Of a stretch of 64,000 nucleotides of DNA, positions 23,933 to 33,515 are shown piece after piece. Each line of letters begins with the position of its first letter. Within the stretch, counting starts at the first letter, position 1. Origin of the DNA: Lysobacter solisilvae (GTDB lineage Bacteria; Pseudomonadota; Gammaproteobacteria; Xanthomonadales; Xanthomonadaceae); NCBI RefSeq assembly GCF_016613535.2, contig NZ_CP071518.1, positions 3,162,001 to 3,226,000 of the forward strand, written 5' to 3'. The notes beneath the pieces were generated by a model, which was not told where the DNA came from, did not search any database, and saw nothing but the letters and a program-made list of their open reading frames with translations. Both the position numbers and the translations under genes were made by a program.

Positions 23933-25216
23933 ATGACACCGTCCCATTCCCGCGCCGCGCTCTCCGTGGCGATCCTCGGCCTGCTGCTCACCTCGGGCTG
24001 CAATCGCAGCGATTACGACGCGCCCAAGGACGCGAGCACACCGCAGGCCGCAACGCCCGCGGCTGATGCTGCGCCTGCGGCCGCGACGCCCGCCGCCAAG
24101 CCGGCCACCGACCTGGAACAGCTCGCGCAGCGGCTGGTCACCCAGAGCGCCGCCGTCAAGGAGGGCGAGGTCGTCCTCATTTCCGGGCAGGCGCGCGACG
24201 CCGAACTGATGGAGAACATCGCCGTCGAAGTGCGGCGCGCCGGCGGCTTCCCGTTCGTCGAGTACAGCAGCGACCGCCTCGACAAGCGCCTGTTCTTCGA
24301 TGTCCCCGACAAGTACGACACGCAGGCCAACGCGCTGGGCCTGAAGCTGGCGGAGATGATCGACGCCAACATCATCCTGCAGAACGGCACCAGCGAAAAC
24401 CTGTTCGAAGGCGCCGACCCCAAGCGCATGGCTGCGCGTGGCAAGGCCAACGAGCCGGTGGGCCAGGCCTTCCTCAAGAACAACGTGCGCACCATCGAGG
24501 TGGGCAACAACCTCTACCCCGCCGCGTGGCGCGCCCAGCGCTACGGCCTGGCCGAGGACGCGCTCACGCAGATGTTCTGGAACGGCGTGAACCTGGACTA
24601 CAGCCAGCTGCAGGCGCGCGGCGAGCAGGTCAAGACCGCGCTCGCCGGTGGCAAGGAAGTCCACGTGACCCATCCCAACGGCACCGACCTGACCGTCGGC
24701 GTGGCGGGACGTCCGGTCCTGGTCAGTGACGGCATCATTTCGGCGCAGGACATGGCCGCCGGCGGCGCCGCCGCATCGGTGTACCTGCCCGCCGGCGAGG
24801 TCTACACGACGCCGGTACCGGGCACGGCCAAGGGCAAGCTGGTCAGCAGCCGCATGTTCTTCCGCGGCAAGCAGATCGACAACCTCACCCTGACCCTGGC
24901 CGACGGCAAGGTCACCGCCATGACCGGTTCCGGTCCCGGGTTCGCGGACTTCAAGGCGCAGTACGACGCGGTCGACGACGCGCGCAAGGACCAGCTGGCC
25001 TTCCTGGACCTGGGCATCAATCCGAACATCGTGCTGCCGGCGGACAACGCCGTCGGCACCTGGGTCCCGGCGGGCACGATCACGCTGGGCACGGGCAACA
25101 ACATGTGGGCAGGCGGCGACAACGCGGTGGCTTACAGCCTCGTTCTCCACCTGCCCGGCAGCACGGTCACCCTGGACGGCAAGCCCGTCATCGAAGGCGG
25201 CTCGCTGAAGCTTTGA
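23933..25216 (+). CDS. M29-type aminopeptidase-like lipoprotein, 427 aa
   Basis: The lipoprotein signal ends LLLTSGC at residue 23. An Ala/Pro-rich linker (residues 30-60) precedes a domain of thermophilic-aminopeptidase type (M29): LVTQSAAVKEGEVVLISGQ, LKLAEMIDANIILQNGT, VHVTHPNGTDLTVGVAGRPV, LGTGNNMWAGGDNAVAY. M29 enzymes need Glu, His and Asp metal ligands near the C-terminus (H-x-D motif). Here that region reads LVLHLPGSTVTLDG, so the H-x-D pair is not visible and catalytic activity is doubtful. The protein is likely membrane anchored. A hairpin terminator follows. Confidence 0.78.
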   Translation: MTPSHSRAALSVAILGLLLTSGCNRSDYDAPKDASTPQAATPAADAAPAAATPAAKPATDLEQLAQRLVTQSAAVKEGEVVLISGQARDAELMENIAVEVRRAGGFPFVEYSSDRLDKRLFFDVPDKYDTQANALGLKLAEMIDANIILQNGTSENLFEGADPKRMAARGKANEPVGQAFLKNNVRTIEVGNNLYPAAWRAQRYGLAEDALTQMFWNGVNLDYSQLQARGEQVKTALAGGKEVHVTHPNGTDLTVGVAGRPVLVSDGIISAQDMAAGGAAASVYLPAGEVYTTPVPGTAKGKLVSSRMFFRGKQIDNLTLTLADGKVTAMTGSGPGFADFKAQYDAVDDARKDQLAFLDLGINPNIVLPADNAVGTWVPAGTITLGTGNNMWAGGDNAVAYSLVLHLPGSTVTLDGKPVIEGGSLKL

Positions 25217-25259
25217 GGCAGTCGTCACCCGGTCTCTCCCCGACCGGCACGCTGCCTCC

Positions 25260-25300
25260 GCGCGGGGCGGGTAACCCCCGCCTCGCGCACCCTCTTTTTT
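25260..25300 (+). terminator. Terminator of the M29-like lipoprotein gene
   Basis: A 12-bp stem (GCGCGGGGCGGG paired with CCCGCCTCGCGC, one G-T pair) is followed after seven bases by a TTTTTT run. Confidence 0.8.
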
Positions 25301-25330
25301 CCCCGGGGATATCTTCTCTCCCCGGACGCC

Positions 25331-26419
25331 TCACAGCCAGTGGCGCCAGCGCGCCACGCCCACGGCGACGACGACCAGCAACAGCATCCCGGCGATCGCC
25401 GCGAAGAAGCCCTGCTGGCCGGATTCGAACATCGGGACCTGGAAGTTCATGCCCAGCACGCCGGCCATGACCGACAGCGTGCCCAGCAGCACGGTGACGA
25501 ATGTCAGCACGCGCATGGTCTCGTTGGTGCGCTGCGCGGTGCGCGTGGCGAACAGCTCGAAGGTGCCGATGACCAGTTCGCGCGCGTTCTCCACCGCGTC
25601 CAGGCTGCGTTCGAAGCGATCGTTGAGTCCACGGAACTGCTTGTCGTTGGCGCCCTTCGGATCCGGCCGGAAATCCGGCCGCGCCATCGCGCCGAACACC
25701 GCCCTGTGAGGGGCGAGCATGCGCCGCAGCCGCGAGGCGCCACGTCGCAGCTGGGCCAGCTGGGGCAGGTGCTGCTCGCCGCGCAGCCGGCGCGTGAGCA
25801 TCTGCACTTCCAGCTGGTCCACCGCGCCTTCCAGGTCGGCGACGGCATCGAAGTAGGTCGTCAACTGCCAGTCCAGCAGCGACACGGTGAAGCTTTCGGC
25901 GCTGAGCACGCCCAGCTGGGTGTCGCCCCGCTCGCGCTCGTGCAACTGGGTGAGGAAGGGCAGCGGCTCGGGATGGATCGTGACGACGAAGTTCTGGCCG
26001 ATCACGACCGTCAGCTGCTGGCTGTCGAACCGAAGTTCGCCGGAATGGGAAACCGCCACGACCTGCACCAGGAACCAGTCGCCGAAGTTCTGCAGCCGCG
26101 GCCGGCTTTCCCTTTCGTGCTCGCACAGGATCCGCGCCGCTTCCTCCAGCCCCAGCGTACGCAGGCGCCCGGCGGCGTCGCCGTTGCCACTGCTCTCCAG
26201 GTCGACCCAGACCAGCTGGCGCTCCCCCAATTCCCCCAGGTCCAGGCCGCGCAGCGGCACCTGCTCGTCGCGGCCGTCGGCGTCGAACAGCACCGCGTAC
26301 GAGCGGGCGTCCTCGGCTTGTCCATGAGCGCCGTTGCCTCCGGACACGTTTCCGATGTCGGTGTGCGGGGTCATCGTGGCAAATGGGGACGCATGGGTGA
26401 CACGGGGGGCTGAAGGCAT
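25331..26419 (-). CDS. CorA-type divalent cation transporter, 362 aa
   Basis: The long N-terminal soluble domain (residues 40-290, helix-rich, with EEAARILCEHERESRPRLQNFGDWFLVQVVAVS) is followed by two membrane helices near the C-terminus (VLTFVTVLLGTLSVMAGVLG and FFAAIAGMLLLVVVAVGVA). The GMN motif, the pore signature of CorA/ZntB transporters, is at about residue 323. Zn2+ or Mg2+ transport is inferred from the family. An alternative start at residue 16 (26374) is possible. It is divergent from topoisomerase IB. Confidence 0.92.
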   Translation of the reverse strand: MPSAPRVTHASPFATMTPHTDIGNVSGGNGAHGQAEDARSYAVLFDADGRDEQVPLRGLDLGELGERQLVWVDLESSGNGDAAGRLRTLGLEEAARILCEHERESRPRLQNFGDWFLVQVVAVSHSGELRFDSQQLTVVIGQNFVVTIHPEPLPFLTQLHERERGDTQLGVLSAESFTVSLLDWQLTTYFDAVADLEGAVDQLEVQMLTRRLRGEQHLPQLAQLRRGASRLRRMLAPHRAVFGAMARPDFRPDPKGANDKQFRGLNDRFERSLDAVENARELVIGTFELFATRTAQRTNETMRVLTFVTVLLGTLSVMAGVLGMNFQVPMFESGQQGFFAAIAGMLLLVVVAVGVARWRHWL

Positions 26420-26505
26420 GGGGCATCGTGCCCCTGCGCTGCGAAGACCGGGTGAACCCGCGCGTCATCCCGTGGTGTTGACGCGCCGCTGAGGATGCTG
26501 CGCCG

Positions 26506-27630
26506 ATGCCTGCCCGCCAATCACCCCCACCGCCCACCGCACCCGACGCCACCGCCGTGGCGTCGGCGCGAGAGGGCGGCCTGGTCTACGTCAGCGACGC
26601 CGAACCCGGGCTGCGCCGGTTGCGTTCGGGCCGTGGCTTCCGCTATGTCGACGCCCGTGGCCGCGCAGTGCGCGATGCCGCGGTGCTGGCGCGCATCCGC
26701 GGCCTCGCCATTCCACCGGCCTACCGCGAGGTATGGATCTGCCCGCGCGCCAACGGCCACCTGCAGGCGACGGGTCGCGATGCGCGCGGCCGCAAGCAGT
26801 ACCGCTATCACCCGCGCTGGCGCGAGGTGCGCGACACGCGCAAGTTCGACCGCATCACCGCATTCGGCGCCGCCCTGCCCCGCCTGCGCCGGACGATGCG
26901 CACCGACCTGGCGCGCGAGGGCCTGGGGCGACAGAAGGTGCTGGCGATGGTGGTGGCAGTGATGGCCGACACGCTGGTGCGCGTGGGCAACGACGAGTAC
27001 GCGCGCGGCAACAAGTCCTACGGCCTGACCACGCTGCGCAACCGGCACATCGCCTTCCTGCGCGGTGGTGGCGCGCGGCTGAGTTTCCGCGGCAAGGGTG
27101 GCGTGACCCACGAAGCCGTGCTCGACGACCGTCGTCTGGCGAAGCTGGTCCGACGCTGCCAGCAGTTGCCGGGACAGCACCTGTTCCAGTACCGCGACGA
27201 CGACGGCGCACTGCAACCTGTCGACTCCGACGAGGTAAACACCTACCTGCGCGAGGCGACGGGCGAGGATTTCACCGCCAAGGATTTCCGCACCTGGGGC
27301 GCCACGCTGGAGGCACTGAAACTGCTCGCGGCCCAGCCCGTGCCGGTGCGCAAGGACAGCTCCCCCGACGAACGCGAAATCACCCGCGTGCGCAACGAGG
27401 TCATCGCCCAGGTCGCGCGGGCGTTGTCGAACACGCCCGCCGTATGCCGGAAGGCGTACATCGACCCGGCGGTGTTCGACGCGTGGCTGGCCGACGAACT
27501 TGCCGCCGCCACGCGCAACGCGCGCGGTGCACGCCAATGGGAGCAGGCCGCGCTGCGCATCCTGAGGCGCGCGCGTCGCGCCGAGAAAGCCGGCGCAAGG
27601 AACACTGCCGGGAAGCCCCGCGCGGGTTGA
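26506..27630 (+). CDS. Type IB DNA topoisomerase, 374 aa
   Basis: The protein relaxes supercoils by a 3'-phosphotyrosine intermediate, a viral/eukaryote-like type found in some bacteria. The N-terminal part starts LVYVSDAEPGLRRLRSGRGF, followed by IPPAYREVWICPRANGHLQATGRDARGRKQYRYHPRW. Core residues are RVGNDEYARGNKSYGLTTLRNRH and KDFRTWGAT. The catalytic Tyr is in CRKAYIDP near residue 318. The length fits the short bacterial poxvirus-like class. It is divergent from the CorA gene. Confidence 0.95.
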   Translation: MPARQSPPPPTAPDATAVASAREGGLVYVSDAEPGLRRLRSGRGFRYVDARGRAVRDAAVLARIRGLAIPPAYREVWICPRANGHLQATGRDARGRKQYRYHPRWREVRDTRKFDRITAFGAALPRLRRTMRTDLAREGLGRQKVLAMVVAVMADTLVRVGNDEYARGNKSYGLTTLRNRHIAFLRGGGARLSFRGKGGVTHEAVLDDRRLAKLVRRCQQLPGQHLFQYRDDDGALQPVDSDEVNTYLREATGEDFTAKDFRTWGATLEALKLLAAQPVPVRKDSSPDEREITRVRNEVIAQVARALSNTPAVCRKAYIDPAVFDAWLADELAAATRNARGARQWEQAALRILRRARRAEKAGARNTAGKPRAG

Positions 27631-27904
27631 AGGCGTCAGCATCGCAACTGCCGTGGACCGCTGCGGTGCCCGCGCTTGCGAAAGCGGCTGCGCGCCATGC
27701 CTGTGCGCGCTGTGCTCGCATGTTGCGCCGCGAATCCGGCCAGACCGCCCCGCAAGGCTGCCGTCACGTTGGCAAACGGGGCAGACCCGGGAATCGCCCT
27801 GCTGAAACTGTGACCCAGCCGTCATCGCGCCGCGCCGTTGATTGACGCACCCGCCGCGCGGGCCGGAGCATCGCCGAAGGCATGACGCCGCTCCGGGGAT
27901 CCCC

Positions 27905-30574
27905 ATGCACATCTTCGCCCGCCTGCTGCTGGCCTGCAGCCTGCTGACCACCCTGCCCGTCGCGGCGCAGCAATGCCCCGGCACGGTGCCGGCGCAGGGC
28001 GCCCCTGCGCCCACGGGACTGTTTCCCGCCGACAACTGGTGGAACACGGACATCCGCAGCGCCCCCGTCGACGGCAACTCGGCCAGCTACATCGCCTACA
28101 TCAACAACGGCGGCACCCGTCGCCTGCACCCGGATTTCGGCGGCGAGGCGGAAACGGGCAGCCAGGAGGTGTACGGATTCCCGTCCGTGATCGTGGACGG
28201 CAACCAGCCCAAGCAGGCCGTGACGTTCGACTACTGGGACGAGAGCGACGGCGTCGACTACGACACCGGGGAGGGCGTGCCCTTCTACCCGGTGCCCGCG
28301 CAGGCGATCTCGCAGGCGCACTGGATCGAGGGCGGCGCCCCGGGCACAGTCGACCAGCGTGACGACAACGACCGCCACATCCTGATGGTCGACTGCACCA
28401 ACCGCCATCTCTACGAGCTGTACAACGTGTGGTATTCGACGGCCGAGCAGCGCTGGTATGCCGGCTCGGGCGCCTTCTTCGACCTGGACACCAACGAGCG
28501 CCGCCCCGATACCTGGACTTCCGCGGACGCCGCGGGCCTGGCGATCTTCCCCGGACTGGTGCGCTACGACGAGGCGGCCAATCCTGCCGTCACCGAGATC
28601 ACCCATGCGTTCCGAGTCACCGTGCGCGCCACCAATGGCTACGTCTATCCCGCCTCGCATCGCGCCGGCAGCACGTCCGGCGCGCTGCCAATGGGTGCGC
28701 GGCTGCGCTTGAAAAGCAGCGTCAACGGCAGCGATCCGGCGCTGCGCACCACCGACCCGGTCGCCCGCAAGATCTTCCGCGCGATGCAGAAGTACGGGCT
28801 GATCGTGGCCGACAACGGCACGGACATGTACATCTCCGGCACCTTCGACGTGCGCTGGGACAACGGCATCCTCAACCCGGCCTTCAGCACGCTCAGCGCG
28901 AGCGATTTCGAAGTGGTGCAGTTGGGCTGGAAGCCCGCGGCGGTCACGCTCAACGCGGTGAGCGCGAGCCCGAATCCCGTCGTCGGTGGCCAGACCGCGA
29001 CCGGCACCGTCACGCTCGGCAGCGCCGCGCCGGCCGGCGGCGCACAGGTCACCCTGGCTGACGCCAGCCCGGCTTTCAGCGTGCCCGCCAGCGTCACCGT
29101 CGCGGCAGGCGCGACCTCGGCCACCTTCCCGATCACCACCGTGGCGTCGACCACCAGCGCCAGCGGCACGCTGTCGGCAACCTACGCCGGCGTCACCCGC
29201 ACCACGACGCTCACGGTGTCCGCGATGCCGCCGTCGCTCTACATCGACAACGCCTCCATCACCGAGGGCAACAGCGGCACGCGCGTGATGAACTTCACCG
29301 TGCGCCTGTCCCGTCCGGCGACCACCGCCGTCAGCTACACGATCGCCACGGCCAACGGCAGCGCGGTGGCCGGCACGGACTACGTCGCGCGCAGCCTGGC
29401 GGGTGAGACGATCCCCGCCGGGCAGACCACCCGCAGCTTCGCGGTGACCGTCAATGGCGACACCCAGGCCGAACCCAACGAAACCCTGCTGGTGAACCTG
29501 TCCGCGCCCAGTGGCGCCTACATCGCCGACGGCCAGGCGGTCGGCACGGTGTTCAACGACGATGGCCCCACGCTGTCGGTGGCGGACCTGACCGTGGTGG
29601 AGGGCAACAACGGCCAGTACCAGGTCAACTTCCTGGTCAGCCTTTCGCAGCCGGCCCCCGGGCCGGTGTCCTACGACATCAGCACGTCGAACGGATCGGC
29701 CATCGGCGGCAACGACTTCCTGGTCCGCAACCTGACCGGCGAGACCATTCCCGCCGGTCAGACCTCGCGCGCTTTCTCGATCACGGTCGGCGGCGACACC
29801 GCCGTGGAAACCAACGAGGTGTTCTACGTCAACCTCACCGCCGCCACCGGCGCCACCATCTACGACGGGCGGGCCGTCGCCACGCTGGTCAACGACGACG
29901 GTCCGCGGCTGTCCATCGCCGACATCTCCTTCGCCGAGGGCAACTCGGGCAGCAGGCAGGTGACCTTCACCGTGCAGCTCGCGCAGGCGGCGACCGTGCC
30001 GGTGACCTATTCCATCGCGACCGCCAGCAGTTCGGCGGTGATCGGCAGCGACTTCGTGGGCCGCAGCCTCACCGGCGAAACCATTCCGGCCGGGCAGACG
30101 TCGCGGACGTTCACGGTGACCGTGAACGGCGATACGGCGGTGGAGGCCAACGAGGCCTTCGTCGTGAACCTCACCCAGGCCACGGGCGCGAGCATCCTGG
30201 ATGGCACGGCCTACGGCGTGCTGCTCAACGATGACGGCCCCCGGCTGTCGATTGCCGACGTTTCGGCAACCGAGGGCGCGTCGGGGAGCAAGCAGGTCGT
30301 CTTCACCGTGAGCCTGGCGCAGGCTGCCACCGTTCCGGTTACCTACACCATCGCCACCGCCAATGGCACCGCGGGCCTGGGCAGCGATTACGTGGCGCGG
30401 ATGCTCACCGGCGAGACCATCCCGGCCGGGCAGACCTCGCGCAACTTCGCGGTGGTCATCAACGGCGATACGGTGTCTGAAGCCAACGAAACGTTCGTGG
30501 TACGCCTGAGCCAGGCCAGCGGCGCCAGCGTCTTCGACAGCCAGGCCGTGGGGACGATCGTCAACGACGATTGA
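27905..30574 (+). CDS. Secreted protein with four Calx-beta repeats, 889 aa
   Basis: The signal peptide is MHIFARLLLACSLLTTLPVAA. The N-terminal about 340 residues (LFPADNWWNTDIRSAPVDGN, DNDRHILMVDCTNRHLYELYNVW, WTSADAAGLAIFPGLVRYDE, MQKYGLIVADNGTDMYISG) are a conserved domain of unknown function found in some secreted actinobacterial and proteobacterial proteins. An Ig-like segment (VTLNAVSASPNPVVGGQT) follows. The last 440 residues are four Calx-beta repeats of about 108 residues, each with a V-E-G-N or T-E-G-A start and ending N-D-D-G-P. The gene ends on a fourth repeat, VGTIVNDD. Calx-beta domains bind Ca2+ in adhesins, so a calcium-dependent surface role is likely. Confidence 0.87.
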   Translation: MHIFARLLLACSLLTTLPVAAQQCPGTVPAQGAPAPTGLFPADNWWNTDIRSAPVDGNSASYIAYINNGGTRRLHPDFGGEAETGSQEVYGFPSVIVDGNQPKQAVTFDYWDESDGVDYDTGEGVPFYPVPAQAISQAHWIEGGAPGTVDQRDDNDRHILMVDCTNRHLYELYNVWYSTAEQRWYAGSGAFFDLDTNERRPDTWTSADAAGLAIFPGLVRYDEAANPAVTEITHAFRVTVRATNGYVYPASHRAGSTSGALPMGARLRLKSSVNGSDPALRTTDPVARKIFRAMQKYGLIVADNGTDMYISGTFDVRWDNGILNPAFSTLSASDFEVVQLGWKPAAVTLNAVSASPNPVVGGQTATGTVTLGSAAPAGGAQVTLADASPAFSVPASVTVAAGATSATFPITTVASTTSASGTLSATYAGVTRTTTLTVSAMPPSLYIDNASITEGNSGTRVMNFTVRLSRPATTAVSYTIATANGSAVAGTDYVARSLAGETIPAGQTTRSFAVTVNGDTQAEPNETLLVNLSAPSGAYIADGQAVGTVFNDDGPTLSVADLTVVEGNNGQYQVNFLVSLSQPAPGPVSYDISTSNGSAIGGNDFLVRNLTGETIPAGQTSRAFSITVGGDTAVETNEVFYVNLTAATGATIYDGRAVATLVNDDGPRLSIADISFAEGNSGSRQVTFTVQLAQAATVPVTYSIATASSSAVIGSDFVGRSLTGETIPAGQTSRTFTVTVNGDTAVEANEAFVVNLTQATGASILDGTAYGVLLNDDGPRLSIADVSATEGASGSKQVVFTVSLAQAATVPVTYTIATANGTAGLGSDYVARMLTGETIPAGQTSRNFAVVINGDTVSEANETFVVRLSQASGASVFDSQAVGTIVNDD

Positions 30575-30655
30575 AGCCTGCATCGCGTGGCGCCGGGGCC
30601 CAGGCGCCGGCCGCGTTGACCGCGGTCCGCGTGAGCGCGGGCTGCGCGGAAGGCC

Positions 30656-30922
30656 TCAGCGCAGCTGGCTGTCCTTGCTGCCGCGACGGTTGTAGCCGCT
30701 GCTGGCTCCCTGTTCCTGGTCGCGTGCCTCCTGGCACGACACGCACAGGCGGACGCCGGGCACCGCCTGCCGGCGCGCCGGCGGGATCTCGCAATCGCAC
30801 TCTTCGCAGTGCGTCAGCCCGGGGCCCTGGGGCAACTGGCTGCGCGCACGCTGGATCGCGTCCTTGATGGTCGCGTCGATCTGGTCCTGGACGGCGCCGT
30901 CGCCTGCCCAACCGGTGGCCAT
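30656..30922 (-). CDS. DksA/TraR-family C4 zinc-finger protein, 88 aa
   Basis: An N-terminal helical half (DQIDATIKDAIQRARSQLPQG) precedes a C4 zinc finger: CEECDCEIPPARR, then CVSCQ about 20 residues later. This is the short YbiI-like form of the DksA/TraR family, which lacks the coiled-coil acidic tip of DksA and so probably does not act as full DksA. An action on RNA polymerase is inferred. It reads toward the Calx-beta gene (convergent). Confidence 0.88.
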   Translation of the reverse strand: MATGWAGDGAVQDQIDATIKDAIQRARSQLPQGPGLTHCEECDCEIPPARRQAVPGVRLCVSCQEARDQEQGASSGYNRRGSKDSQLR

Positions 30923-30982
30923 GGCCGTTCTCCTTCCATCGGGGGCGGAAATGATACTCGCCGCCGGGTGAGCGCCCGGCGG

Positions 30983-31802
30983 TTACTCGAACACCCACGT
31001 CGCGCCAATGCGCAGGCCCCACTCGGGCTCCGGGGTCGGCCCATCGGGCCAGTATCGCGCGCCGGCCTCGAAGGCCCACGTGCCTCGTGCGCGACGCAGG
31101 TACACCGTCAGTGGGCCCTTCAGGCTGTGGCGCTCCCAGTCGTAACGTGCGTCGGCCTCCGCGCCCATGCTCCAGGCCGCCCCCAGGTCGCGCACAACGA
31201 AGGGTTGCACGCGCGTGACATCGGCGGTGCCCTCGCCGCCCAGCGCCTGTTCATGCAGCAGCTGCAAACCGGTCGACCAGCGCTTGCCCACCCAACGGGC
31301 GGCGACGGCCGGACCCAACGCACCGTCTTCCTGGCCCAGCCCATCGCGCGACGCGGTCGGCAGCCGCGCGGCGAGCCCGATGCCCCATTGGAACGCGCGG
31401 TCACGCAAAGCGGCAGGCACGTACAGGAAGGACGTGGAAAGGTCCCCCCCCGCCGCTCGCATCCGGATCCGTGCTGCCGGCCAGCGGGAGTCCCTGCTGG
31501 CGGATGTAGGGCAGTTCCAGCCGCCACACCAGGCGGCTGCCACCGGCAGGGGCGAAGACGAAGTGCGAACGCCCCGTCACCGTGCGCCGCTGGCCCTCGT
31601 CGAAACCGCCGAGCTGCTCGTCCCAGTCCAGCTGCAACGCCAGATGATCGGAGGCGGACAGCGGATCGGCGAGATCGCGTGCGAGGGGAGCCGAATCGTC
31701 TGTGCGTGCGGCCAGTGACGCCGAAGCCAGCGCCGCGAGCAGCGCGGCCACCCCGGCCGCCGGACGGAGCCGAATCCTGGTGATCGCGAGGACGGATCGC
31801 AT
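30983..31802 (-). pseudogene. Frameshifted outer-membrane beta-barrel-type protein (G8 tract)
   Basis: Two frames, 31401-31802 and 30983-31543, are parts of one 272-residue protein. The first has a signal peptide (LRPAAGVAALLAALASASLA) and reads to LVWRLELPYIRQQGLPLAG and ASGGGG. Deleting one G from the run of eight (31444-31451 on the plus strand as C8) joins it to ASGGGDLSTSFLYVPAAL..., giving 819 bases. The rest has alternating strands (FQWGIGLAARLP; WAFEAGARYW; EWGLRIGATWVFE) that end in aromatic-terminated strands, like an outer-membrane beta-barrel or MetA-type transporter. It is either a sequencing error, a broken gene, or a phase-variable one. Confidence 0.75.
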
Positions 31803-31970
31803 GCCGTCACCTCCGCATCAGCGATGCGACGCGCGGCCGCATCCGGAAAGCACGATCCTAGCGCGCCCGGCGTGCAGGGCACGGTGTTCCACCGGGCTTG
31901 TCCCGGAGCGCTGGAACCTGCGGCGCGATGCGCCGGTGAGTGCCGGGCCGACAGGCGTCGGCCGGGTAGG

Positions 31971-32141
31971 TCAGAACGCCTTGCTGTCGGCGGTTTCGCG
32001 CGATGCGCGCCAGCTGCGCCATACACCCACGGCGATCAGGCCGGCGAACAACGGGAGCGGTTCGAAACTGCCCATGGCGACGACGGCAACGGCGGCGCAG
32101 ACGGCGGCCAGGACAAGGACGATAAGGATCTCGGGACGCAC
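31971..32141 (-). CDS. Small two-helix membrane protein, 56 aa
   Basis: A GTG start (32139-32141) follows AGGAA. The sequence has a first hydrophobic segment at residues 5-22 (ILIVLVLAAVCAAVAVVA) and a second at residues 31-40 (LFAGLIAVGV), with a positive tail WRSWRASRETADSKAF. The positive-inside rule suggests an N-out/C-in hairpin with the tail in the cytosol. It is the type of small inner-membrane protein often conserved in Xanthomonads. No family is assigned. Confidence 0.55.
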   Translation of the reverse strand: MRPEILIVLVLAAVCAAVAVVAMGSFEPLPLFAGLIAVGVWRSWRASRETADSKAF

Positions 32142-32339
32142 GGCGTATTCCTGGAACGAGTGGGCTTCGGCTCACGTCTGCAGCCGCGTGGATCGCACCC
32201 GCCCGACAAACGTCGCGTGCAAGTCTAACAAGGTGATGGCGGCGTGAAACGATCTGCATCCCAACTTTTGCAGCGCGTTCATTGCGATGACCCGTTCAGC
32301 GATGCGAAGGGTCCCTGAGTGATTGCGATTTTTCCCCAG

Positions 32340-33444
32340 TCAGCTTTTGCGTGCTGTTTTGCCGTCTTTTTTCGACCGGTTGCGCTCGTCGACGACGGCC
32401 GTCAGCAGGGCCCCGGTGAAGACGGTCAGCGCCGCGTAATAGATCCACACCAGCGCAAGCACGAGCGTGCCCATCGAGCCATACGCGGAGCCGGGGTCGG
32501 AACGCTCCAGGTACCAGCCGATCGCGGCGCGCCCCAGCACGAACAGCACCGCCGTCGCCGCGCCCCCGCCGATCGCGCGGCGCCAGCCCACCGGGCGGTC
32601 CGGCAGGTAGTGGTACATCAGGGCGAACCCCAGCGCGTAGACCATCCAAGGTCGCCACGCTGGCCATCACCGGCAGGATCCACTCCACACGGGCGAAGGC
32701 CAGCTGCAGGACGGTGTTGATGGTCATCGACACCAGCAGGAGGAAACCCAGCGCGAACACCAGTCCGAGCGAGAACACACGCTTGCGAAGCCAGGCCATT
32801 GCGCCGGGCAGCCGCGTGGCGTCGGTGCGGAAGATCTTGTTCAGCACGTCCTGCAACTGCGCGAATACCGCCGTGGCGCCGACGGCCAGCAGGACCATGC
32901 TCCACCAGCCGGCAATGGATCCCGTGTCGGGCTGGGTGCTGGCGTTGGCGACGATGGTGCGGGCCACGTCTTCGGCGTCGCGGCCAAGCAGCTGCGCGAT
33001 CTGCTCCATCAGGCCGTCCTGCGCGCCGGGCATCATCGCGCTGGTGAGCCACACCAGGATGAGCAGCAGCGGTGCCAGCGACAGGATCGCGTACAGCGCA
33101 AGCGCTGCGGCCTGCGACATCAGGTCCACGTCGATGAAGCGGCGCAGCAGGGCCGCCGGCAGGCTCCCCTGCGCGCGCCGGATGAACGCCTCGATCGCCG
33201 GGCGCCGCGTGGACGCGCCGCTGCGCTCGCGTGTCGCCGTGGGACGGGTGGGGTCCAGCTTTTCGGCGACGACCTCCACCGCGTCCTTCGCCGGCTTGCC
33301 TTCCGTCTTTCCGGCCCGGGCCTTCGTGCTCCGGGAAGTTGCCCCGGATTCGACCGGCTTTGCGGTACGCGGCTTGCGCGCGAGGGCCGCATCGGCCGCG
33401 CGGGCCGGGAAGGTGCGGCCGTGGGATCGGGAACGTTTCGGCAT
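32340..33444 (-). pseudogene. Frameshifted YihY/BrkB-family membrane protein, 367 aa if restored
   Basis: Two frames, 32646-33444 and 32340-32645, join if one C is removed from the CC at 32646-32647 (minus: TTGG becomes TTG). The joined protein is 367 residues. It has a Lys/Arg-rich N-terminus (residues 1-90), then membrane segments: LYAILSLAPLLLILVWLTSAMM, WWSMVLLAVGATAVFAQLQ, VFSLGLVFALGFLLLVS, VYALGFALMYHYLP, and YGSMGTLVLALVWIYYAALTVFTGALL, typical of the YihY/virulence-factor BrkB family. The function of the family is not settled. It is adjacent to, and on the same strand as, the DUF72 gene. Confidence 0.85.
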
Positions 33445-33515
33445 GCACAGACCGTGCATGAGCACTCGCGGCGGGCATGTGAAAGCAGGCTTCCGATGCG
33501 CGGCCGGACCGCGGG

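Noticed and set aside
23402..25228. 608-codon minus-strand frame across the aminopeptidase
   Set aside because: Antisense of a gene with lipobox; its 3' part merges into the LuxR region in a different frame and does not support a single protein.
27764..30583. 939-codon minus-strand frame opposite the Calx-beta protein
   Set aside because: Antisense of a repeat gene; repeated pattern only mirrors the Calx-beta repeats.
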